From Oehlia diaphana (Eukaryota > Glomeromycota > Glomeromycetes > Glomerales > Glomeraceae): a stretch of DNA of 31,542 bases. Within the stretch, counting starts at the first letter, position 1. Every line of letters begins with the position of its first letter. The notes below the pieces were generated by a model. It was not told the DNA's origin. It did no database searches and saw only the letters and a program-made list of their open reading frames with translations. The position numbers and the translations under genes were made by a program. The DNA is taken from assembly GCA_003833135.1 (NCBI GenBank), contig QZLH01001024.1, positions 15,111 through 46,652 on the forward strand, in the 5' to 3' direction. Below are positions 8,896 through 20,734 of the stretch, one piece after another.

Positions 8896-10122
8896 TAATG
8901 TAAATGATATAAGTCAAAATTTGATTCAGAGATGATTTTAATATAAATAACCCATTTATTCTTGCCTTTTAAAGTAAATAGCTAAATTTGTATATCAAGA
9001 GGTTTACTTTGTATTGCAAATGGTACAACCAGTGATGACTTTTTAAAAATTTCCATTTATGTTAGTTGAGTTTTTTGAATAACTAAACTGTTATTAGTTA
9101 GATTTGTTTTTACATTTGAATATATAATTTTTCTTTTATATACATGTTGAATAGTTTCATTAAAACTGATAGTCCAAAGATTTTTATAAGTAGTAAAGAA
9201 CTAAAATTTTTGTACTATTTACTATTTCTAATTGTTGAAACTTATTTAAGTATAATTAATAAATAAATCTCATATATAATTTAGAGTATTGCTAATCTTA
9301 ACTGAAGGGATAATTTCTTTCTCTTAAGAATTTAAAAAAAAATAAACTTTTTTATGAATATATAAAATAAATATAATTAGATATTAATCGCATAAAAATT
9401 TGGCAATTCTTGGTTTTAAAAAAAATTTTTATCATAAAAAATACAATTTAACTATAATCAAAAACCATCTGAATAACTACCTTTTTTAATTTAATAAAAC
9501 CTTTTCTTTTCATAATTTTATATATATCTTATTTTTATATTATTATACAAGTCAATATTTTAATTAAAAATTGAAATACAAGGAGAGGAAAGAAAAATTC
9601 CCCTGGTTAAGTTTAGTAATTCTCTATAATTTATATATAAATTGTAAGTTTAAAAAATAAATTTTATTTTAAAAATATAATTTGTTTTTTTTTTTTTTAT
9701 AATAATAACTTTTAAAATTTTTAATAATCAATTAGCAGAAATCTTAATTATATATTTTAGTACTTTTTTGAAAAATTTTTCAAAATCTACTTCTAGTAAT
9801 TACTAAAACTAACTATTAATTCTGGATTTGAAAATATAGAAATAATATACAGGAAAAAAAAGTATTAAATTTGTCCCCTGTAGTATACCCCCAAGATTCA
9901 AAATTTCAAATAGTCGTATGATTTGCATTTTTAATATATTTTTAGTAAACTATTTTTAGTAAAAATGCGGGATATCTGTCGTTTCTGACGGAATGAACCA
10001 ATTTTTAAACAAACAATTTAACTTTTACAACTCATCATCGTAACAGTATATACCAAATAAATTATTTGATTTCAACAGTATCAAGCGTATATTTCATTGC
10101 ACAAACCAAATATACGTTCACA
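8896..10122. other. AT-rich intergenic DNA and 5' region of the Ssh4/Ear1-like gene
   Basis: I see no coding or RNA gene. Poly-T runs (about 9670-9698) and a CCAAT-containing word (GAACCAATTT near 9993) precede the start codon at 10123, but I cannot assign a transcription start. Confidence 0.5.
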
Positions 10123-11618
10123 ATGTCTTTTCTATGGAGACTTACTAACACTGGTACAAAACATAACTTTATACACAAGCATCGTTTATTTGTGCTGTCA
10201 ATAGTTTTATGTTCTTTACAGCCTTTAGTTGTTGTTTCAGAAAGTAGTTCTGAGATACAACTTGAAAATTCTTCAAGCTCAACAGTCGTTACGCTTGTGA
10301 TTCTTGGTTCCGTATGTGCTCTTATTATATTTATTGTTTTGGGTATTCGAAGACGATTGATTGCTGTAGATAAAAATAGGATACCTGATGTATATGATCC
10401 CGAAATCGCTCGGGCGGAGGCTAGTTTGGTTGAGACTTTAGATGAAGCAGCTCGACAAAATTATGAACGTGCTCGGAGTGAGTTATAGTGATAATTTTTT
10501 CGCTTATATATTATTTTTTTTTTAATTATTCGATTTAAATTTGTAGTATTTCAAGAAGCATATCCACCTGATAGTATTCCTACAGATATCACACTTTCCC
10601 AATTTCTTTCGATTCAGGAAAAAGGTGTTTCAGCATGGGAATTTGAGCCAGACCTTCAGCATACTAACTGTTTCGTAGAATGTCGTACCGAAATCGCATT
10701 TTACGATGCTGAATGTTGTGTTCAGACTAACCTCCCGTTACCAAAACAACAAGAAGTATATTACTGGGAAGCTAAAATGTATGATAAGCCACCAAATACG
10801 ACTGTTGCTGTGGGGTTGGCAACTAAGCCTTATCCTTTATTTCGCTTACCAGGTATGAAAAAAAATATTAGTTACTGGGTGGAGTGATTGAAACTAAATT
10901 GAACATTTTAATATTACACTGAAACTTTTGATACAGTTTCATTAATAATAATCTTTTTTTCATTTTTATAGGATGGAATCGTCAATCAGTTGCTTATTTC
11001 TCGGACAATGGGTTTAAATACTATAATTCGCCCTTTAATGGTAAAACATATGGACCTCAATTTCAACAGGGTGATGTTGTTGGTGTTGGTTATCGACCAA
11101 GAACTGGCACTGTTTTCTTTACGCGTAATGGAAAAAAATTGGATGATGCATTTACGGGAATGAAAATGAACCTTTTCCCAACAGTTGGAGCAAATGGGCC
11201 TTGTTGTGTTCACGTTAATTTTGGTCAACTTGGATTCGTTTTTATTGAAGCAAACGTAAAAAAATGGGGGCTTGCACCATCAATGGGAACATTAGCTCCT
11301 CCACCAGCGTACGGGTCTGAACGAGGTTCTCTTTTATTAGAATCGAGTTCCAGGGGACATCTATCAGAGGATGTTCCTCGTCAATATACGCATGTAAATA
11401 GTGGAATTATAACAGGAGTTCCCCCCGAGGCAGCTTTGGACATTTCTTTGGTGGATATAACAGTTCCACCACCTTCATATTCTTCAACAGATCAATATTA
11501 TGGACGTCCATCTTTTATGTCTGATAGTTCCGAAACACATCTTTTAGCTGGGGATCAAACTGATTCTAGGAGGAGTAGTTATGAAGGTACTTCTAGAGAT
11601 CAACGAAGAAACGGCTAA
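10123..11618 (+). CDS. SSH4/EAR1-like: Ssh4/Ear1-like SPRY-domain membrane protein, Rsp5 ubiquitin-ligase adaptor
   Basis: Three exons (10123-10477, 10547-10852, 10972-11618) with GT..AG introns give 435 residues and all phases close. I chose ATG 10123 (MSFLWRL); the open frame extends to 10066 but only through a TTG. A hydrophobic segment at residues about 21-37 may be a signal anchor. A stronger transmembrane segment lies at about 53-75 (VVTLVILGSVCALIIFIVLG), followed by RRR. FQEAYPPDS (120-128) leads into a SPRY domain at about 145-310 (EVYYWEAKM, VAVGLATKPYP, SVAYFSDNG, GDVVGVGY, VFFTRNG, FPTVGA). Two PPxY motifs, PPAY (331-334) and PPSY (387-390), would bind WW domains of a Nedd4/Rsp5 ligase. 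In yeast, Ear1 and Ssh4 act at endosomes and vacuole to recruit Rsp5 to membrane cargo; the same role here is inferred. The gene is intact and convergent with the BRCA2 gene. Confidence 0.88.
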
Positions 11619-12312
11619 TTTAAGTTAATTCATTAATTGTAAATTAAGGTTGGTTATGAAGTTGATATTTATTTTAACAAACCAATATTTTGATAATACT
11701 ATGTTTAGTTTTGTTATCTTTTTTTATTTCATCAATTTTTTTGTTTGACATGTTACGAAGTCGATCACAAACATACATAGGCATATATATATCTCACATT
11801 CTCATTCTCGGGCGGCTTTGTGTTGTGAGAAAGAAACTTTATGGGTTACCTATCGTATACTGTAAATGTATATATAAATCGAATTCATTTATTCTTCGAG
11901 TTATTATGTATTTTGTTTCAAATCATCCAATCTAGAACTATTGAGCATATAAAGTAAATTTAATGTAGGTTAGATGGATAAAAAATTATCGTATTTGTGG
12001 AATTTAGAATCAACACTATTAAATTATGAAACAAGGAAGTGGTAACCGGAGTTCTCTATTGTACAATATTTTCGACTTTTTGGAATTTTAATTTTAAATT
12101 ATTACAGAATTTATCTGTACAATTGAGTTGTTCATATTAAATTTACTCATTAGCATTAGCATAATTACGTAAAAATAAAATATTTTCTCTATTCCTTAAA
12201 TTTGCCAATAATTTACATGGTGAAATGATATTTTATCTTTACCGATATATAAAATGCTTTTGCTTTCATTTATTTCTATACTATTGGCCCATTTTACATA
12301 TCAAGCGATTAA
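11619..12312. other. Intergenic space between two convergent genes
   Basis: This stretch holds the 3' flanks of the Ssh4/Ear1-like gene and of the BRCA2 homologue. A short open frame at 11690-11935 has no coding character. AATAAA-like words near 12172 could serve as a poly(A) signal, but I cannot assign one with confidence. Confidence 0.6.
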
Positions 12313-15300
12313 TTAAGAAAAATTATTAGAATTGTTAAATTTGGGCTCACAAAGCTTTTTGGCTGTTGCTTCACACTTCTTGACAAGTTCATCATTATTT
12401 TTGATCCAATTTTCCAGATTCTCTTTGGCTTGTATGATGTATCCTTCACGTGTTGATCTTTTAATTTCAGTATCGTCACATGTTGAAAGCATGTAAATTC
12501 CGTACTTTGGATCATATGCGCGATACCGCAAGTTCAAAAATATTAAAATGTTGTTGGGCTATCATAACAAAAGCATTAGTGATGTTTATCAATAATATAA
12601 TATTGAATGCTAAATGCTAAAAGTTAGGTGAATAATAATACCTTAAATAAATCTCTAGATGATGCATTTTTTATCTCTATTTGAGCCAACTGTCCACTGT
12701 TATCAGTTACTAACAAAGTTTGAACTTTTATTGGTTTTCCAAATCTTTGGCCGGATATAAAAGGTTCCCCAACGACTAATTATTATAAGAAAATTCGTCA
12801 AATTATAATAATTATGATCAAAAATATATGATATGTTTACCTAAAATGTATGTGACGAGATCCACCTCATTATTTAATTCCATTTTTTGGAGTTCATTTA
12901 AACATGTTACAGTTCTTGATAAATAGAAAGATAATGAATCACTAGTATCATCTATTTTAGCTTCTTTCCAGATAGTTGAATGTCCCATTGATGACAAGCG
13001 TATAGGTGCTAAAGAGGATGTGGGATAGTTTCTGGCTGTTATATTATAAACCTTAAAATGAAACATATATTAGAATTTATCCTTTACAGTATAATATTAA
13101 TCAAATTTGTTTATACTTTATATCTTCGACCTTCTTTAATTGTATTAAACAATAATTCGTTTGGTTGCCAAACGTTGATTATGGCTTCGCGTCCACTAGT
13201 AGGAGTCTCATTAAGGTGATAGTCACAGACACGCACTTTAAAAAATGGAATTATTTTACGGATATAATTTAATTCCTAAGATTAGAAGTAAATAAAGCAA
13301 AGTAAACAATAATAACCTCACTAATATTCAATGATTTGACAAATCTCATACCTCCAAACGGTCATAAACCCATTTGTTCATTCGATCTATTTTTTCTTGT
13401 TCCTTTTTCTGTATGTAATTTTGAAGTAATTCAGTCTGCTCCAAAGATAAATCCTGCCAAAATTTGGAAGGTTCGAGACAGTCTTGCATCATGACATAAA
13501 GTTGTTCTCCGGAAGTAACTTCTAACAGAAATTAGACTGTTAATTTATTTGTTTTCTAAAGATAAATCAATAGAAATATCATTTACCTTGTATTGCTTGC
13601 TTTCTTTGCTTTCTGAGAACAGAATTTGATTTATTTTTTTGTTTATGTTGCGTTTTATACTCGTTGATTAATGATTGGATTTTATTATTTAACCAATTCT
13701 TAAATAACAAATTATACGTACAAAAATTAATAAATAAGAAATAATTAATTAATTAAGTGAAAATTTACTTACTTCATGCTCATTTTTTGCATATTCTTCC
13801 TCTTGCTCATTGCGATTTATTACTGTACCATCCTTCATGGTCTCTCGAAAAATCATTGAATATTTTCGCAATACTATAATATCTACTGCAAAAACATGTC
13901 CTCCATCAGGACAAAGACTACGCAATGTGGCATAAGGGCAAAATCGTCTGAAACCCAATTTCGCATCCCAATGCGCAAGTTTTGTGGAATTTGCGGAAAG
14001 TTTTAAGCGAGTAGAATTAGGAACTTCAAGAGCTGGTACTCTCACAGAATAGCCAGCGATCTATTTATTAAAATTCAAATTAACATTAAATACTTACTTG
14101 CCATTATTATATCTTTCAAAAATAATTATGAAATACCTTTGCTCCGCAAATTTCTAATTTGTAACCAATTCGTATTTTAGACCTAGAGATTGCTCGTTGA
14201 AGTGGTTGATCAACATCAGCCAGAATTTTATACCACATGTCAGTTAATTCAAGGCTATATATTGTTTTGCGTACGTTTTCTTTAATACCAATTTCCTCTA
14301 TTAAAAAAAAATCAATAAACCGATATTATCTATCAAAAATATTTTAGATCAATGCTATTGAAGACAATACCATAAGTAACTTCCTCCTCTATTATATCAG
14401 ATACACAAAGAACCATTGGCATACTTGCTGTTCCATCCCCTTCAATGATTAATTTAAGTGCAGAACGATGTGAATTATTAATCTCTCTCTCATATCTAAA
14501 ATAAAAGAACATATCCATTACTAAATACTCATAGTTAAGGTGCAAATAAATTTACTTACCTGTATTGTAATTGATCAAGTACCTTCCTAGGATTCCACCA
14601 ACCGTAAAATTCATGTGGAAAAGATCGAATCATACACGCAATTTTCCAAACAATCCATCGGTAATGATTACAAACCCATTGTTCATCTATGAGATTAGAA
14701 TTTGCACCGGATTCGATTAAACATGATAAAGCTTCACTTGGGCCCCATATTGATGAGCAATCTACATTTTCCGATCCTCCAGACCAAGTAAATCGATACG
14801 ACATAGCATTTTTGGGAGTCATATTAATAATATCTTTGGATCTTTATTTAAAAATAAATGAATATATTTGCCGGAAAAATTCAGATTTCTAATTAATAAC
14901 ACAAAAATATACAGTACTTACATTCCGAGTTCTTGCAGATGCGACGGAGAAAAATTAAGAGGATAATTTGAAACAGTGTCTTTAAGTCCAACTCTTCTTA
15001 TAGGAGCTATGTATATTAAAAAAATTAATATATGAACGTAATGTTTTTTACAAATTAACCATTGATATTTGATGATTTACATGCTAAATCAAACAATTTA
15101 TTGGTAGAATTATATTTAGACATTTTGGAAAAAGACGGACTATTCGGACATGAGGAATTCTGAGAGATCTGAGGATGTAATTTTTTTCTCTTCATAGGGA
15201 GTAAAGTATGCGAATGAGCAACAATATTTTTCGAGAACGTTTTTGCTGTTTTATTTTTTAAGCATGATTGTGAATTAGAATTAACAACGGTAAGTTGTGA

Positions 15301-16503
15301 ATCACTAGGATCTAAAGATATAACAAGATTAGTTTATTATCATTTTGCTTAAATTACACGTAAGTAGACCACTTATAGTTACCAGCTATATTGATTTGTG
15401 ATTTTTCTTGTATAGTGAAATTTTGACTTAAATCGTCGTTTAATATTCTTCGTACTCTTTTCATAGATTCATCAGAGATGGTTGCAATGTTTTGCCCACC
15501 TGCAGTAGTAAAGCAAGAATTATTTATTATATCATCATTGCGATTAGATATTTCACGCGATGATTTGCGTGCTTTATTTAATGATTCATCAGATATATAA
15601 GAAAGATTGAGATTATTCGCAATGGAAAATTCAGGACTAACTAATTCATATGTCATTATTTGAGATGTATTATCGCTCAATGTCTGTCTTGCTCTAGTCA
15701 GAGAGTCTTCTGTAACTGCAGCAAGACTCCGACCACTAGCAGTGGAAAACCCAGAACTCTTCGGTACATGATCCGATAATTGTCTTGTTTTAATCGAAGA
15801 ATCGTAAAGATCCGGATGATCCTGAAGTGAATTATCATTATGTGATAATACAGAAATAGTATTCTGTACATTATTATTCATTATAATTCCTGCCTTCGTT
15901 AAAGCATCCATAGAATATAAAGGTGCTTTATGACCATTTGCCGTCATAAATACGGGAGATTTATCATTACCAACTGAAATACATTTAAAATTGGACTCGT
16001 TAATGCTCGTAAAAACAGGTACGGGAATTTTGATTAAGCTATTGTCTCCGAATTGATCAGACTTCGTAGTTTTACTTTTTGAATTCTGACTATAACTTAT
16101 TAGTAAATTGCCAATATTGCATTCCCCTAGGATTCTGGACTTCGTAGGTAATTTTGTTGATGGTAATGCTGCTTTATTATTGCTATCAGGGAAATTTGAA
16201 AGGTCACTTTTGCTAGTAGAAAAAGTAAAGGTATTTGGAGTATTTATATTATTTTCTACATTATATGAACAAAACGAGCTATCATTCGCATTGTTTATAA
16301 TATATTTGGGCTTTTCCGGGGAAATCAATGAAACTTGAGCTGAATTTCTCTCGATAATGGTCGTTTTTAGATCACTTTGTAAGGCATCAGCATGTTCACA
16401 CGCGGTCATAAGTCCTGCAATTATCCAAAAAATTAATATAGCTCAAATGCAAAAATTAAAAATGTAATTCACCTTTTGTTTTTCGAAGCGTATGCTTTTT
16501 CAT
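12313..16503 (-). CDS. BRCA2: BRCA2 homologue (recombination mediator) with four BRC repeats
   Basis: Fourteen exons read downward: 16503-16473, 16414-15383, 15311-15081, 15006-14922, 14841-14560, 14495-14371, 14297-14137, 14060-13773, 13698-13587, 13521-13352, 13275-13117, 13051-12841, 12775-12642, 12558-12313. All splice phases agree, giving 3267 nt and 1088 residues. BRC-like repeats with the FxxA core lie at about 165 (FMTANG), 233 (FSTASG), 273 (FSIANN) and 312 (FTTAGG), each followed by a ..SDESLxxAR-type tail. The helical domain is at about 440-555 (NMTPKNAMSYRFTW, WVCNHYRWIVWKIA), OB1 follows (RSALKLIIEGD, MVLCVSDI; LKLSANSTKLAHWDAKLGFR), a Lys/Gln-rich tower-like helical insertion at about 746-839, then OB2 (KVRVCDY; VYNITARNYP) and OB3 (about 900-1088). 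The family loads Rad51 on RPA-coated ssDNA and binds Dss1 through the helical/OB region; I infer the same here. The gene is intact and convergent with the SPRY gene. Confidence 0.93.
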
Positions 16504-16689
16504 TCTTTCACGAAAATGAGTGACTTTCTGACGACTCGTAGATAAATAGACGCGACAAAAAAATTTGTCTTGTTATTAGGCCAGGCAAAATTAATTTTTA
16601 GATTCTCGTGACCCGGCCGTGTCAGTTTTACAAAAATTCAGTAGAATTTTTTTATAGTAAAATTTTTTATCACGTGACTTAAATAATAA
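16504..16689. promoter_or_regulatory. 5' flank of the BRCA2 gene, with a CACGTG E-box
   Basis: This is the likely promoter region by position. It has a locally GC-richer patch (GTGACCCGGCCGTG near 16608), an ACGCGAC word near 16549 (resembling half of an MCB box) and a palindromic CACGTG at 16671-16676. Function of these words is inference only. Confidence 0.35.
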
Positions 16690-17094
16690 AATGGCATATA
16701 TAAAAATTCAATAAACGGGTTACATATTATTTTCGTGACCTTTTGCTACTTGAAATTTGCTTCTTCTTATTTGAAACTGTTGTATAACACTCATCACAAT
16801 AATGGTAATATATTTCATTCATGCTAACTCTTTCAGATTCATTGAATTCATCTTCCAGTATTCATACTGAAAGCAAATGACTTCAAATAAACCACTTTGA
16901 TAATAGGAAAATTCCATTGGATTACTGCACATTAATTTATCATCACCTTTTACATTTTCAAAAATATTTCCTACATTATTACTTTCACTATTTTCATCTA
17001 TACTTGAGTTAGCTAAAGCTTTCAAAAGAACTAATGTATATTGAGTAGTATATAGACACCTTTCCAAACTATATAATACACACCATTTGTTGCA
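16690..17094 (-). pseudogene. Unrecognised degenerate open frame
   Basis: On the minus strand, an open frame starts near 17067 (MERCLYTTQYTLVLLKALAN) and closes at 16819. A second frame overlapping its end reads ILEDEFNESERVSMNEIYYH then YCDECYTTVSNKKKQ and stops near 16695, so one frameshift would join them. A CDEC motif and Lys-rich tail are the only features visible. I do not recognise the family. It lies head-on to the BRCA2 upstream region and may be a remnant. Confidence 0.3.
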
Positions 17095-17450
17095 TTCACA
17101 AAAAATGCATAATTATAATTAGCATATCAGATTTTATTTTTATAAAAAAGTGGCAAAAGATAAATTTTACAGTTTTATCTTTATTTGTGTAATATAAGAT
17201 ATATTTGTATTTTACAAAATATGATACAAAATACATATAAAAAAATTTACATATAAAAAAAAAAAAAAACTGGGTAATCACGTCAATTTTAGAATTTTAT
17301 GTCATGTTATAATCATATCTACATAATCAACTTTATTATTTAACTACTTGACAACTAATTTAATTTTTTAAAAAAAATTTATTGTACGGTCTTATAGGAT
17401 CATGCTGATTTTATTTGTTTGATATTTTCATTATTGTACAATATTGATAT

Positions 17451-17525
17451 CAATAGTTTATTTGCATACAATATTAAATATTAATAGTTTATTTGCATAT
17501 AATATCGAATATTAATAGTTTATTT
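17451..17525. repeat. 31-bp tandem repeat, about 2.4 copies
   Basis: Units at 17451-17481 and 17482-17512 share YAATAGTTTATTTGCATAYA with an AATAT ending; a partial third unit follows at 17513. The flanks (17101-17450 and 17526-17596) are AT-rich without genes. Confidence 0.75.
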
Positions 17526-17596
17526 AAGTATGATCTGCATTAGCCATATGATAATATAGTTATACAATGGTATTTATATTGGTTAATGTCACTTTG

Positions 17597-17900
17597 TGAT
17601 GTTGTAACCGCCAGATACCAAGCATAAATAAATTAGAAAAAGTCGTAGGTATAGTAGAAATCTAGATAACATAAATAATAGATAATAGATAGATAGACAG
17701 TAACGCAGATCATTTAAAAATTAGATATAAAAGGAAAATGTAACCACTCCTATCACACGAATCTAAACTGGGCATATGATGTCATTTATTACGTCATAGT
17801 TTTATTTTTTTATAAATAGGAGATCGATTCTTCTGAATAAAAAAAAGTTTGGATTTTAAAATTTTTTTATTTACAGTATCACGTGTTTTGTATTACTAAC
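17597..17900 (+). repeat. LTR-like promoter region of retroelement copy 1
   Basis: The segment begins TGTTGTAACC, has TATAAATAGG near 17812 and a poly(A)-type AATAAAA near 17838, in the order expected for a U3-R-U5. A similar arrangement occurs at 27256-27665. The right edge is uncertain because I found no second LTR downstream of the truncated body. Shortly downstream (about 17966) is TGGTGCATGCTTTGAGAAAG, which recurs in diverged form at about 27913 before the second copy, so the leader is also shared. Confidence 0.5.
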
Positions 17901-18218
17901 ATACTAATCATGAAACCTGATTTGACGTGGCAACTCTTATGAGAGAATCAAAGCGTATCATATGGTGCATGCTTTGAGAAAGGAAATGATTATCATCATA
18001 TGATCATCATAGGATACAAATAAAGGATCAACGTAAGAGATAAATCTTCCACTTATCCAAATATGATTAGATTGATGATTAATGGAACAGATTTTCAGAA
18101 AGTAAGATAATACAGGTATTATAAAATTTTTAATAAAAAGGATCTTTAAACCTAGCCTAAAGGCTTGAGAAATTCTATCGAAGGGGGATTTTGGTAGAAT
18201 TTTTCGCTTACATAACTA

Positions 18219-18457
18219 AGGTTGCTTGCTGAAACCTAAGGGTTTAGGCAAGATGGCGTTTTGCCAAAAAGTGAAATTCTGCTGAAACTATATTAAAGTT
18301 ATATTAAAAAACTGGCAAAACTCTGAAGAAAGGCGAAACTGCCAAAATTTATTATAAATGCTGAAACTGCCAAAACTCTGCTGAAACTATAATAAATCTA
18401 AGTAAAATTTTGACGAAACTAATCGTAAGATTTTGAAGAGGTTTAGACAAGCAACCT
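18219..18457. mobile_element. 239-bp MITE with AGGTTGCTTG termini, TA-flanked
   Basis: The left end is AGGTTGCTTGCTGAAACCTA and the right end in reverse complement is AGGTTGCTTGTCTAAACCTC. TA is present at 18217-18218 and 18458-18459. The interior has repeated words built on CTGCTGAAACTATA and CTGCCAAAACTCTG. It sits in the retroelement leader and carries no coding sequence. Confidence 0.75.
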
Positions 18458-19404
18458 TATACATGACCATACCTAAATTTTATTGGAAGGATTAAGGAAT
18501 TATAGAAATTTTAGGTTAAAATTAAAGGTTATGGAAAATGTTGTAAAATTTTAATCTAATTTGAGCACCAGCTGATAAGTCAATAAAAAATTGTTATTGC
18601 AACAATTATCGCATATATGAAACAAATATGTGTGAAGTAATTGATTATCTTAATTGAGCATAGTCAATCAAGTTAGAAAGGATTGTTAGAAAAATACAGG
18701 AACTTAATTATGTTAGTAAATTACTAGCAAGTATTATTAACCCATGGATTTTAGGCATTTATTTTAGATCTAAATCTGAAGTTAAAAATTTTGATAAGTT
18801 TAAAAGGAACTAATAGATTATCAAGAATTTATTAAATCTTAAAATCTAATCTCAGAAATGGAAGGTGGAAAGTTGAAGTGGAAGTTGAAAATTAAAGTAA
18901 GGAGTTGTAATCACTTAATTGATAGAAAATATAAGGATATTTCTTTTGGGAATTCAGTACCTAAGAAATTCTATCAGGAGTTGTAAAATAAATCTTGAAA
19001 ATGACGGTTAATGATGGGAAAACACCAATGTATTATTCAAAGTTCATCTGTGTCATAATGGTTATGTCTGAGTTTAAACATTTAGATAAATGCTTTAGAT
19101 TGGAAAATTTTTATTTTTTGATATTAAGGATTATAATGTATTGATTACATCAAATTTAGATACTCAATTCAATATGCGCAGTTGCTTTGAGGACAGAAAA
19201 TAAAAGTTGTGAAGACACCTACTGCCAAGAAACTAGTGGATAAACAAAATAAGATAAAATTGGAAATTGTTATAATTTATTTCAAAGTAAAATATTTTTA
19301 AGGAGTGATAATAGTATAATATAATAATTTATAAAAAAAATCTTGGATGAAGTGAAATTTTATTTTTTTTAAAAAAAATAATAATAATAATAATAACAAC
19401 AATA
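18458..19404 (+). other. Retroelement leader, no confident gene
   Basis: This is the AT-rich stretch between the MITE and the first ATG of the polyprotein at 19405. A broken frame near 18995-19180 has weak coding appearance (for example FFDIKDYNVLITSNLDTQFN) but I cannot match it to anything, and it does not resemble the small open frame at the same place in copy 2. An AAT trinucleotide run lies at about 19378-19404. Confidence 0.4.
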
Positions 19405-19712
19405 ATGGATATTTATGATGATTTAGTTGAAACTTGGGATAAACATTACAAAAAAAAACATAAGAACAAATCACTAAAATATGAAAAAGATTGGTCATGT
19501 CCAAAATGTTATTCAGGAAAAATAGGTGGAGAAATACCAATATATTTCAAGATTTTGGGAAGTATTACATAAAAAAGTACCAGAAATAATAACTTTTAAC
19601 CAGAATATAGTGTCAAATTTTGAAGGATACTTAGAGAAAGGATACAATGATGAAGCAATAGAAGTAAAAAGAATGAAAGCTAGTGATGCCTGCCTAAATT
19701 GTTTTTGCAATG
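19405..19712 (+). pseudogene. N-terminus of retroelement polyprotein (copy 1)
   Basis: MDIYDDLVETWDKHYKK followed by WSCPKCY is the counterpart of MADIYDALEEIKNKYEI..PSCLKCY at 29386 in the second copy, so the ATG at 19405 is the likely start. A frameshift near 19555 moves the frame to KKVPEIITFNQNIVSNFEGY and on to RMKASDA, where the reading frame is broken by the insertion described at 19711-20731. Function is unknown; the CxxC may bind metal. Confidence 0.6.
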
Positions 19713-20731
19713 ACTAAATATTTCGTCAAATTTTATGTTTGACTAAATATTTGACTAAATCTAAATTAATGACTAAATTCTTAGTGATGATTAAATTTTN
19801 NNNNNNNNNNNNNNNNNNNNNNNNNNNNNNNNNNNNNNNNNNNNNNNNNNNNNNNNNNNNNNNNNNNNNNNNNNNNNNNNNNNNNNNNNNNNNNNNNNNN
19901 NNNNNNNNNNNNNNNNNNNNNNNNNNNNNNNNNNNNNNNNNNNNNNNNNNNNNNNNNNNNNNNNNNNNNNNNNNNNNNNNNNNNNNNNNNNNNNNNNNNN
20001 NNNNNNNNNNNNNNNNNNNNNNNNNNNNNNNNNNNNNNNNNNNNNNNNNNNNNNNNNNNNNNNNNNNNNNNNNNNNNNNNNNNNNNNNNNNNNNNNNNNN
20101 NNNNNNNNNNNNNNNNNNNNNNNNNNNNNNNNNNNNNNNNNNNNNNNNNNNNNNNNNNNNNNNNNNNNNNNNNNNNNNNNNNNNNNNNNNNNNNNNNNNN
20201 NNNNNNNNNNNNNNNNNNNNNNNNNNNNNNNNNNNNNNNNNNNNNNNNNNNNNNNNNNNNNNNNNNNNNNNNNNNNNNNNNNNNNNNNNNNNNNNNNNNN
20301 NNNNNNNNNNNNNNNNNNNNNNNNNNNNNNNNNNNNNNNNNNNNNNNNNNNNNNNNNNNNNNNNNNNNNNNNNNNNNNNNNNNNNNNNNNNNNNNNNNNN
20401 NNNNNNNNNNNNNNNNNNNNNNNNNNNNNNNNNNNNNNNNNNNNNNNNNNNNNNNNNNNNNNNNNNNNNNNNNNNNNNNNNNNNNNNNNNNNNNNNNNAT
20501 TATATATATAATTGTTTTATAAATTTCTTTAAAAAATATTGTATTTTAATATAAATTCATATATAATAATTTTATAAGTATTATAATTATTATAATTAAA
20601 AATCTATGAAAATCTATGCAAAATCCATGGAAATACTATGGAATATTGAATTTCAGCATTTCGTCTTTTAATTTTAAATGTCTAAATTATTTTGGTTTAG
20701 TCAAATGACTAAATATTTCGGTTTCGCCCAG
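19711..20731. mobile_element. Insertion in the retroelement, containing a 699-base N gap
   Basis: The polyprotein frame stops before 19711 and resumes at about 20735 (KAIDVMIISIRYSRRP, matching KLIDVIIASIRYRNR in copy 2), so the material between is inserted. Its edges share TGACTAAATATTTCG (19711 and 20706). The right end, in reverse complement, begins CTGGGCGAAACCGAAATATT, which looks like a hAT-type terminus; the equivalent left end is not visible. GACTAAAT words repeat several times at 19711-19790. Bases 19800-20498 are N, so the contents are unknown. Confidence 0.5.
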
Positions 20732-20734
20732 TAT

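Noticed and set aside
10066..10122. Upstream extension of the SPRY gene
   Set aside because: The frame is open but starts with TTG, not ATG; the first ATG is at 10123.
10986..11228. Antisense open frame
   Set aside because: It lies opposite the SPRY exon, which has clear domain conservation.
11690..11935. Open frame of 81 codons downstream of the SPRY gene
   Set aside because: It has no motif, no homologue that I recognise, and sits in a 3' flanking region between convergent genes.
16108..16338. Plus-strand open frame opposite BRCA2 exon 2
   Set aside because: The opposite strand encodes the BRC-repeat exon with matching splice phases.
19739..20554. Open frame of 271 codons
   Set aside because: It is mostly unknown bases from the N gap.
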